64,000 bases of DNA, taken from assembly GCF_000615945.1 (NCBI RefSeq), contig NZ_BAMO01000015.1, positions 1 to 64,000 of the forward strand, in the 5' to 3' direction. Shown here one piece after another: positions 57,231 to 64,000 of the stretch (its first letter is position 1; each line of letters begins with the position of its first letter). Source of the stretch: Caldalkalibacillus mannanilyticus JCM 10596. Its GTDB lineage: Bacteria > Bacillota > Bacilli > Caldalkalibacillales > JCM-10596. The position numbers and the translations under genes were made by a program. Under the pieces are notes generated by a model. The model was given only the letters and a program-made list of their open reading frames with translations, had not been told where the DNA came from and searched no databases.

Positions 57231-58349
57231 CTACACTTTTTTTCTGGGTAAGCTCATCTTAATTCCATTTTCAATCATGCTCAAATAGGATTTATCCTTT
57301 GGAGCTACCAAGGTAATGGCTAATCCCTTTTCCCCTGCTCTTCCCGTTCTGCCAATCCGATGAATATAGCTTTCTACATCTATAGGAATGTCATAATTAA
57401 AAACATGAGTTACCCCTTCTACATCAAGCCCTCTTGCAGCAACATCAGTAGCGACAAGGAATTGAAGCTGCTTCTCCCGAAAACGCTTCATCACCTCTTC
57501 ACGCTTGGCTTGAGATAAATCTCCATGTAGTTCATCAGACGAGTAGCCGAACTCCTGCAAGGCTTGATTTAAGGTGTGTGCTCTGCGTTTGGTCCGACAA
57601 AAGATCATTGCCAATCTGGGACGATATTGATCGAGCAGAGTTCGTAAGTTTTTCTGTTTGGTTCGATCGGTTGTTTCGATCACTAGTTGCTTGATTTTAT
57701 CAACGGTGATTTGTTTTGAATGAATCTGTATTTCAAGAGGGTCTTTCATATATTGACCCGCTATCTTTCGTATGGGCTTAGGCATCGTGGCTGAGAAGAG
57801 CAAGGTCTGACGCTTTTCAGGAAGTTGCGCTATAATCTCCTCCACCTCAGTAATAAACCCCATATGTAACATTTGATCTGCTTCATCTAAGACGAACATG
57901 TTCACATCGGCAAGCTGGATCGTTCCCCGCCTTAGATGATCTAACAAGCGTCCTGGCGTTGCTATAATCAGATGAATGGTGCTGCCAAGCTTTTTGATTT
58001 GGCTTTCTACATCTTGTCCGCCATAGACCGCTAGTACTTGGATTTCTTCTAGCTTGGAAACCAGCTTATCCACCTCTGTAGAAATCTGTAGTGCCAGCTC
58101 TCGAGTAGGAGCTAGGATGAGAGCTTGGATATGGGGGTTCTTAGGATCTAGTTTATCTAATATAGGCAAAACAAACGCTAAGGTCTTCCCCGTCCCTGTT
58201 TGAGCTTGGACGACAAGATCCATCCCATCCAGAATATGACAAATGCTTTGTTCTTGAACGGGGGTCGGCGTACAGATTCCATATCCTTCTAAAATTTGCT
58301 GTAACGTATCACTTACTCCCAAGAAATTAAAATCGCTCAAAAAGTACAC
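57231..58349 (-). CDS. DEAD-box RNA helicase
   Basis: A 372-residue minimal DEAD-box helicase without a C-terminal extension, similar in size to YfmL of B. subtilis. Motifs: Q motif (TPVQEQ), AQTGTGKT, PTRELALQ, TPGRLLDH, VLDEADQML, SAT, DVAARGLDV and HRIGRTGRAG. Family role: RNA unwinding in ribosome assembly or mRNA turnover. A TTG at 58340, with GAGAGGTG 6 bases upstream, is the likelier start; the GTG at 58349 falls within that site. Follows topB by 11 bases. Confidence 0.9.
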   Translation of the reverse strand: MYFLSDFNFLGVSDTLQQILEGYGICTPTPVQEQSICHILDGMDLVVQAQTGTGKTLAFVLPILDKLDPKNPHIQALILAPTRELALQISTEVDKLVSKLEEIQVLAVYGGQDVESQIKKLGSTIHLIIATPGRLLDHLRRGTIQLADVNMFVLDEADQMLHMGFITEVEEIIAQLPEKRQTLLFSATMPKPIRKIAGQYMKDPLEIQIHSKQITVDKIKQLVIETTDRTKQKNLRTLLDQYRPRLAMIFCRTKRRAHTLNQALQEFGYSSDELHGDLSQAKREEVMKRFREKQLQFLVATDVAARGLDVEGVTHVFNYDIPIDVESYIHRIGRTGRAGEKGLAITLVAPKDKSYLSMIENGIKMSLPRKKV

Positions 58350-58360
58350 CTCTCAAAATG

Positions 58361-60549
58361 TTAGTTATCTAATTTAAGCTTGGCTAAAGCATCAGCCAAA
58401 GCGGTATTCATTGGTTCCTCTTTCTTTTGTTTTTGCAAGAACTGGGATACATCCTTTTTCGATGCTTTACCCTCTTTTTCTTTCTTTCTCCGCTCATTGA
58501 AGGTCGTTAACTTTTCTTTATATCCACATTTACAAACAAAAACTTGACCTTCCCCTTGTCCTCTTAGCTCCAGTTTCTTCTTGCATTCTGGGCATCTGGC
58601 ATTGGTTACCTTCGCTACGTTTTTCCTATGCCCACATTCTCGATCCTGACAAACGTGCAAGGTTCCTTTTTTCCCTTTTACTTCAAGCATTGGCTTACCG
58701 CACTCAGGACATTTTGCCCCAGTTAGATTATCATGCCTGAATCTGGACTCACTATATTTAATCTCTTGAACAATCGCTTTCGTGTAGCCTCTTATTTCAC
58801 CGATAAAAGCCTGTTTTGTCAGTGAAGCCTTCGATATGGCTTCAAGCTTTTTTTCCCATTCTGCTGTTAACCTAGGTGACTTAAGTTCTTCTGGTACTAG
58901 ATCAAGTAACTGTCTGCCCTTGGAGGTCGTATAAATATCTTTCCCTCTTTTTTCTAATAAAAAGCTATTAAATAACTTTTCAATAATATCTGCTCTGGTC
59001 GCTACTGTACCTAAACCGCCTGTTTTTTCTAAGGTTTTGATCAGTTCCTTCTGATCACTTTCCATGTATCTCATCGGGTTTTCCATCGCTGAAAGAAGCG
59101 TTCCTTCATTAAAAGGCTTAGGTGGCTGAGTTTCCCCTTGTACTAGTTGAACGGAGAGAATCTTTAGTTTCTCGCCTTTCTCAATAGTAGGTAAACGTTG
59201 TTCAGCTACATCCTCTTCCTTCTCCTCCTCTTCAAGGGAGGAATCATAAAGCTCCTTCCAGCCTAAAGAAAGAATGCGTTTGCCCTTAGCAATCAATAGT
59301 TCATTCTCCACCTTCGCTTGAATCGTTGTTTGCTCATATTCAAATGGCGGAAAAAGAACCGCTAAGAAGCGCTTCACAATAAGATCATAAATCTTTCTCT
59401 CTTTGTCATTTAATGAACTAAGCATTGCGCGTTGTTCTGTAGGAATGATGGCATGGTGATCCGACACCTTAGAGTCATCTACAAAATGCTTGCTAGCTCT
59501 TATTTTTTTCCGATCCACTTTCATCGTAAATTTTGTATAGGGTTGTACGCTACAGGCGGCAATTCGGTCAGGTAAGGTATCGACAAGATCACTGGATAAA
59601 TACCTTGAATCTGTCCTTGGATAAGTAACAAGCTTATGTTGCTCATATAATCGTTGCATAATCGAAAGAGTATCTTTTGCCGAGTAGCCAAAGCGATTAT
59701 GTGCCTCTCTCTGTAGCTCGGTAAGGTCATAAAGCTGAGGCGAAAACTTCTTTTTCGGTGATTTTTGCACATCTAGAACCAGAGCTTCCTTATTTCTCAG
59801 CCTTTCTGCTAGCTGCTTACTTCGCTCTTGATCAAACAATCTGATCTGTTTTGTTTTTTGATCCTGCCAGGTTAATGCCAACGCCTTTGTCTGAGCTTGT
59901 ATCCTGTAAAAAGGGACAGGCTTAAATTGACGAATCTCTTCTTCTCTTTTTGCGATCATAGCTAATGTAGGTGTTTGAACTCTGCCGCAAGAAAGCTGGG
60001 CATTAAATTTGCAGGTTAAGGCTCTCGTGGCATTGATTCCGACCAGCCAATCTGCCTCTGCTCTAGCAACTGCCGATGCATATAAGGTTCAAAAGCTTTG
60101 CCATCTCTCAGCTTGGCAAACCCTTCCTTAATTGCTCTATCTGTAACTGAGGAGATCCATAAGCGTTTTAACGGCTTTCTCACACCTGCTTTTTCAATAA
60201 TCCATCTTGCTACAAGCTCTCCTTCTCTTCCAGCATCCGTTGCAATGACAACTTGAGTTACATCTTTTCTTACTAGCTGATTCTTTACTATACTAAATTG
60301 CTTTCCGCTTTTCTTAATCACGGTCAGCTTTAATTGCTCAGGAAGCATGGGTAAATCTTCGATTCTCCAAGATTTATAGCGATCATCATAGGCTTCGGGA
60401 TCAGCATGGGTCACTAAATGCCCTAGAGCCCAAGTCACTATGTATTTTTCTCCTTCAATAAAACCATTGTTATTTTTATGACATTGTAATACCCTAGCTA
60501 AATCTCTTCCCACGGAAGGTTTTTCTGCTAATACTAGTGTTTTGCTCAT
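58361..60549 (-). CDS. topB: DNA topoisomerase III (one frameshift)
   Basis: Type IA topoisomerase. TOPRIM domain at the start (LAEKPSVGRDLARVL, IATDAGREGELVARWI), the catalytic Tyr in VTYPRTDSRYLS, and two C-terminal zinc ribbons (CPECGKPM ... CQDRECGH; CPECKKKL ... CKCGYKEK). The frame breaks after GKAFEP. One A (plus strand) is missing at 60084-60085; restoring it gives LYASAVARAEADWLVGINATRAL and then SCGRVQTPTLAMIAKREEEI. The corrected length is 729 residues, close to B. subtilis TopB (727). Expressed with the downstream DEAD-box helicase. Confidence 0.92.
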
Positions 60550-60640
60550 AATGATAAAATCCTCTCAATCTGTCATACATATTATTTTCTTCCATTGTAC
60601 ATGATTAATACAGAATAGAATAGGAAAAGGAGATCAAGAG

Positions 60641-61441
60641 ATGAAAATCAAATTGGATGAACGGATGCAACAACGATATGATGAACTAAGAACGCAACCC
60701 ACTTTTCTGTCCATCGTTAGTGGTAAAGGTGGAGTAGGAAAGTCAACTGTTGCTGTTAACTTAGCCATTTCTCTAGCTGAAAAAAATGTAAAAGTGGGGC
60801 TTATCGACGCTGATATCTATGGTTTTAGTATTCCTAGTCTGATGCAAGTTAGAGAAGAACCCATTACGATCGAGGGAACAATGTTACCTATTGAAAAATT
60901 TGGTGTAAAGCTAATGTCCTCAGGCTTCCTCCGCACAGATAATCAGCCGATTATTATGCGGGGACCCATGCTTGGCAGAGTCATCAAGACTTTTTTAGAA
61001 AATGTGCAGTGGGGAGAGCTTGATTATTTAATCTTTGATCTTCCGCCAGGCACTGGTGACATTCCGCTGGACATTCATGAGATGGTGAAAAACTGTAAAG
61101 AAATCATTGTCACCACTCCTAATGATACGGCTGCGGAGGTCGCTTTTCGGGCAGGGGCGATGACAGCAAGAACAGGGCACGATATCCTTGGTATTGTTGA
61201 AAATATGTCCTATATCCAATGTCCATGTTGTACTCAAAAAATCAATATTCATCCAGGGAAGGGCGGTCATATGCTGTCCTCCAGCTTAGAAGCCCCACTC
61301 CTTGCTCAAATTCCAATGGAAGCTACAGGTTCTACCGCTCCAGCATCTGGAGTCTACCACCACCATTCCATCCCTGGTCAGAAATATAGAGAATTAGCTG
61401 ATCAAATTTTACTACTGACACGTAAAACGAAACGATTTTAA
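60641..61441 (+). CDS. Mrp/ApbC-family P-loop ATPase
   Basis: A 266-residue MinD-like ATPase of the Mrp/NBP35 group: deviant Walker A SGKGGVGKSTVAVNLA, IDADIYGFSIPSLM, LIFDLPPGTGDIPLD and the cysteine site CPCC in VENMSYIQCPCC. It lacks the N-terminal DUF59 domain of longer Mrp proteins. Family role: carrier of Fe-S clusters. AAAAGGAG precedes the ATG. Divergent from topB; next to an Fe-S enzyme operon (convergent), which fits a cluster-supply role but does not prove it. Confidence 0.88.
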   Translation: MKIKLDERMQQRYDELRTQPTFLSIVSGKGGVGKSTVAVNLAISLAEKNVKVGLIDADIYGFSIPSLMQVREEPITIEGTMLPIEKFGVKLMSSGFLRTDNQPIIMRGPMLGRVIKTFLENVQWGELDYLIFDLPPGTGDIPLDIHEMVKNCKEIIVTTPNDTAAEVAFRAGAMTARTGHDILGIVENMSYIQCPCCTQKINIHPGKGGHMLSSSLEAPLLAQIPMEATGSTAPASGVYHHHSIPGQKYRELADQILLLTRKTKRF

Positions 61442-61467
61442 TTCCCAGCTAAGAAAAACACACTGCT

Positions 61468-61522
61468 TCTCACACTCATCTGAATCCTTTAAATAAGGGA
61501 ACTCAATATGAGAAAGGCAGTG
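61468..61522 (+). terminator. Terminator after the Mrp-like gene
   Basis: Long-range stem ACACTGCTTCTCA/TGAGAAAGGCAGTGT with a large loop, followed by GGTTTGCTTTTG. Confidence 0.6.
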
Positions 61523-61532
61523 TGGTTTGCTT

Positions 61533-61603
61533 TTGTATTCGTTTTTTTTTCGTTTTTTTGTTTTCTCGCTTTTTTTGTTTTCTCCGTTTTCTCTGCTTTC
61601 TTA
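61533..61603 (+). repeat. Polypyrimidine low-complexity tract
   Basis: About 70 bases almost only T and C, with T runs of up to nine separated by CG, CTCGC or CTCCG. Lies between the ends of two convergent transcription units. Confidence 0.75.
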
Positions 61604-61610
61604 TAGAAGA

Positions 61611-61802
61611 CTATTCTCTCGTTTCCTCCAGCTGGCGAAAATAATAGTGAGTAATTCCAGCGACCAGCAGCATGAATGCCAGTCCTATTGAGTAATATGG
61701 CAGTAATTCATAGTGACCTGCTAAATAACTTTCCACCATATATTGCACCAAGATCACGACAATCGAAAGGTAAAAGATCGATGTCCACCAAGCCATTCTC
61801 AT
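61611..61802 (-). CDS. Small two-segment membrane protein of the molybdo-enzyme operon
   Basis: A 63-residue protein with two hydrophobic segments (about 4-24 and 37-54) and a charged tail (YYFRQLEETRE). ATG 61802 has AGAGGGG 9 bases upstream; the TTG at 61811 is the alternative. It follows the Rieske gene by 26 bases on the same strand and is probably its last operon partner, perhaps a membrane anchor or assembly factor. No family recognised. Confidence 0.6.
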   Translation of the reverse strand: MRMAWWTSIFYLSIVVILVQYMVESYLAGHYELLPYYSIGLAFMLLVAGITHYYFRQLEETRE

Positions 61803-61828
61803 TTTTATCAACCCCTCTTTTTAGTTCC

Positions 61829-62332
61829 TTACACAGTATGGCGGTGTACCCCTATAGCATAAATTCCATCACTCTTAAAATCTAATTCAATGGATGGGAG
61901 TGGTCTTGTTGGAGGACCTGCCAAAGCTGAACCATCCTCTACGGAAAAAAATCCTTGATGACAGGGACAAACCAGCTTCTCAGTAGGTTGATCCCAATAA
62001 ACAGGGCATTCCAGATGAGTGCACTTGATATGGTAGGAACGATACATATCCTCCTTGACCCTGACCAAAATAGCTGGATCATTTTCTCTAGGGTAAGTAA
62101 ACAGTTTACTCTCCCCTACTTGTAGTTCATTTAATTCCGTAATCTTAAAAGGCTCTGGAGCTGCTTTTGCTTTTTGGAAAACCTGTCCCACAAAAGGAAG
62201 GGTACTCAGCAAATAAATGAAGATAAGCCCTATACCAGAGAGGACAAAGCCTCTTCTGTTTAAATCAAGCTCTTTTTCTCTGCGAATGGTTAAGGATATA
62301 TCTCTTAAAAATTCTTCAAATCGCTTCCACAA
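61829..62332 (-). CDS. Membrane-anchored Rieske [2Fe-2S] protein
   Basis: A 167-residue protein with a twin-arginine-type segment (LNRRGFVLSGIG, residues 24-35) and one membrane anchor, then a Rieske domain with both cluster motifs, CTHLECP (about 104) and CPCHQGFF (about 122), followed by the loop SALAGPPTRPLP. Family role: one-electron carrier between quinol or ferredoxin and an enzyme. Sits 12 bases after the ferredoxin gene. Not part of a bc1/b6f set, since no cytochrome b gene is near. Confidence 0.88.
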   Translation of the reverse strand: MWKRFEEFLRDISLTIRREKELDLNRRGFVLSGIGLIFIYLLSTLPFVGQVFQKAKAAPEPFKITELNELQVGESKLFTYPRENDPAILVRVKEDMYRSYHIKCTHLECPVYWDQPTEKLVCPCHQGFFSVEDGSALAGPPTRPLPSIELDFKSDGIYAIGVHRHTV

Positions 62333-62344
62333 AGGGCATTCCTC

Positions 62345-62899
62345 CTAGCTTTCATGAAATCCAAAACGGTGGGTTCTCGTATCTGGAAGACCGATGACCG
62401 TTCTCGTTTCAATTTCTGTATCATAAAAATTCCATTTATATTGGACTTCTTTATTCATTTTTGTCTTTACTTCCTCTTCCTCTAGAAACAAAATCGTATC
62501 CGTTGGACAGACACTGACGCACATCGGGGGTCTTCCCTTAGAAGTCCGATCATAGCATAGATCACATTTATACATCAGATTTCGCTGTTCATCCACCTTA
62601 GGTATCCCAAAAGGACAAGCATAGGTACAATTTTTACAAGCGATGCATTTTTCATGAGAAGCAGACAGGACGGTTCCGTCTGATGTCACCTGTATTGCAC
62701 CTACTGGACAGGATTCTGCACAGGCTGGTGTGACACAATGCATGCAAGGGGTGGGAGATGTAGCCACACTTTCTCCGGGATTTAACTCATCTACAAACAT
62801 GCGAGATAAATGATCGTGACCACTACATTCTTCACAGCCGATCATACAGGCTCGACAACCAATACACCGTTCAAAGTCGATGTATAGAACTTTAGCCAT
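62345..62899 (-). CDS. Four-cluster 4Fe-4S ferredoxin (NrfC/DmsB-like electron-transfer subunit)
   Basis: A 184-residue protein with four CxxCxxCxxxC-type sites: CIGCRACMIGCEEC (cluster ligand spacing slightly altered), CMHCVTPACAESCP, CIACKNCTYACP and CDLCYDRTSKGRPPMCVSVCP. This is the arrangement of the electron-transfer subunits of molybdopterin oxidoreductases. There is no signal peptide, so it is cytoplasmic unless carried by a partner. Its ATG overlaps the oxidoreductase stop by 8 bases. Confidence 0.9.
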   Translation of the reverse strand: MAKVLYIDFERCIGCRACMIGCEECSGHDHLSRMFVDELNPGESVATSPTPCMHCVTPACAESCPVGAIQVTSDGTVLSASHEKCIACKNCTYACPFGIPKVDEQRNLMYKCDLCYDRTSKGRPPMCVSVCPTDTILFLEEEEVKTKMNKEVQYKWNFYDTEIETRTVIGLPDTRTHRFGFHES

Positions 62900-64000
62900 G
62901 CTGAACCTCCTTTTGTTCCGTTTTTTCGATTTTCACAGCACAAACTTTGAATTCTGGCATTCTTGATTTCGGATCAAGAGCAGGGTTTGTTAGATGGTTA
63001 ATAGCCAGTGTTTTCCCCCAATGATAAGGAACAAACAACGTGTCGGGTCGAATGATTTTAGTGATTTTAGCAGGAACAGTAATATTTCCGCGGCGACTGC
63101 TTATTTTGACATACTGCCCATTTCCGATCTCCATTTGCTTCGCAGTATCGGGATGGATTTCAACATAAGGGTCAGGACAGAACTTACGAAGAGCCTCAAT
63201 TCGCCTCGTCTGGTTTCCGCTTAAATAATGATAAACAACTCTTCCAGTCGTTAATAAAAGGGGATATTCCTCATCCACATCCTCATTGGGACCTTCATGC
63301 TCAAAAGCGTGAATACGAGCTTTTCCATCTGGAAAATAAAACTTCAAATCCTCAAATAGACGGGGACTTCCTTCATGCTTTTCATCAGGACATGGCCAAA
63401 AGACTCCGTCCATCTTTTCAATCTTCTCATAGGTGATTCCATAATAATCTGCTATGCCACCACGACTTGCCTCTCTAAGTTCGTCAAAAATTTCTTTCGG
63501 CGATTGGTACTTGAAATATTTTCCCCTGCCTAATCTCTCCGCTATTTCACATATGATTTCCCAATCTCTTCTGGATTCCCCGGGCGTTCGCTCGATGCCA
63601 TTAATCCTAACTACACGTCCTTCTACATTTGTTGTGGTTCCATTATCTTCAAGCCATACTGTAGAAGGAAGTACCACATCTGCCATTTCAGCAGATTCAG
63701 ATAGGAAGAAGTCCATCGCGACAAAGAAATCTAAGTTTCTTAGGTATTTCTCCACATCTCCTGCACTGGGAGCCGAAACCATAGGATTACTACAGATAAG
63801 TAATAAGCCTTTGATCTCCCCTGTTCCCATCGCTTTTAACATTTCAAAGGCAGACTGTCCTGGACCGGGAATTTCTTTTTCATCCACACCCCATACCTTC
63901 GCCATATGTTCTCTAGCGGCTGGGTCAGTAATTTTTCTATAACCGGGGAGCTGATCTGCCTTCTGGCCATGCTCTCGTCCTCCCTGCCCATTCCCCTGCC
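62892..64000 (-). CDS. Molybdopterin oxidoreductase catalytic subunit (partial)
   Basis: C-terminal 369 residues of a molybdopterin-bis(guanine dinucleotide) enzyme of the nitrate reductase/formate dehydrogenase type; the N-terminal part lies beyond 64000. Visible motifs: NGQGGREHGQKADQLPGYR at the edge, LLICSNPMVSAPSAG, ADVVLPSTVWLEDNGTTTNVEGRVVR, and the C-terminal molybdopterin-dinucleotide-binding domain (LLLTTGRVVYHYLSGNQTRR). The sequence resembles assimilatory nitrate reductases (NasC/NarB) and some formate dehydrogenases; the substrate cannot be settled from this part. First visible gene of the four-gene electron-transfer operon. Confidence 0.88.
   Translation of the reverse strand, partial: QGNGQGGREHGQKADQLPGYRKITDPAAREHMAKVWGVDEKEIPGPGQSAFEMLKAMGTGEIKGLLLICSNPMVSAPSAGDVEKYLRNLDFFVAMDFFLSESAEMADVVLPSTVWLEDNGTTTNVEGRVVRINGIERTPGESRRDWEIICEIAERLGRGKYFKYQSPKEIFDELREASRGGIADYYGITYEKIEKMDGVFWPCPDEKHEGSPRLFEDLKFYFPDGKARIHAFEHEGPNEDVDEEYPLLLTTGRVVYHYLSGNQTRRIEALRKFCPDPYVEIHPDTAKQMEIGNGQYVKISSRRGNITVPAKITKIIRPDTLFVPYHWGKTLAINHLTNPALDPKSRMPEFKVCAVKIEKTEQKEVQHG

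Overview
The window is chromosomal DNA of a low-GC, Gram-positive, endospore-former-type bacterium of the order Bacillales. The evidence is the aa3-600 quinol oxidase operon qoxABCD, a PtsG/GlcT pair with an RAT antiterminator, YpiB/ReoY, YitT, YokU, DUF3889, YtkA and SCO proteins, an AbrB-like regulator, PerR and Fur boxes, strong GGAGG-type ribosome binding sites and frequent TTG/GTG starts. I cannot fix the genus from the sequence alone.

Layout. 1-4079 (minus): the loading end of a lipopeptide-type NRPS (fatty-acyl-AMP ligase, carrier protein, condensation, adenylation) running out of the window. 4.3-13.6 kb (all minus): a secreted copper-amine-oxidase-N-domain protein, a 27-residue holin-like toxin peptide, an SLC13 anion transporter, a GntR regulator fused to a solute-binding-type domain, a secreted esterase, SpeD, a HemD-like protein and an HxlR regulator. 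13.7-19.8 kb (plus): an alcohol dehydrogenase-like gene, an acidic orphan protein and qoxABCD. 20-28.2 kb (mostly minus): PpaC, an exonuclease (plus), then the chain SCO - YtkA - CopD - ExoA - GlcT - PtsG. 28.4-39.3 kb: DUF3889, YitT, branched-chain aminotransferase, psuK-psuG, and a dipeptide ABC transporter whose dppCBDF operon is divergent from its lipoprotein receptor. 39.5-47.8 kb: YeiH/LysR, catalase with two PerR boxes, a Fur-box MFS exporter, phhA-phhB and a Nudix hydrolase. 48-54.5 kb: a Fur-box operon fhuF-recQ-amidase, AbrB-like regulator, ReoY, and a PilZ c-di-GMP receptor preceded by a c-di-GMP-I riboswitch. 54.8-56.6 kb: an AT-rich patch with an orphan membrane protein and no other intact gene. 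56.6-64 kb: a coiled-coil orphan, DEAD-box helicase, topoisomerase III, an Mrp ATPase, and an operon of molybdopterin oxidoreductase (partial), four-cluster ferredoxin, Tat-type Rieske protein and a small membrane protein.

Two features cut across the window. First, at least nine genes are broken by a single-base indel, each in a short homopolymer, and correcting that base restores an open frame of normal family length; this looks like residual sequencing error rather than gene decay. Second, a roughly 50-bp hairpin repeat occurs five times in intergenic DNA, in both orientations and in unrelated settings (3' ends, promoters, 5' leaders). No rRNA, tRNA, CRISPR array or intact insertion sequence was seen.
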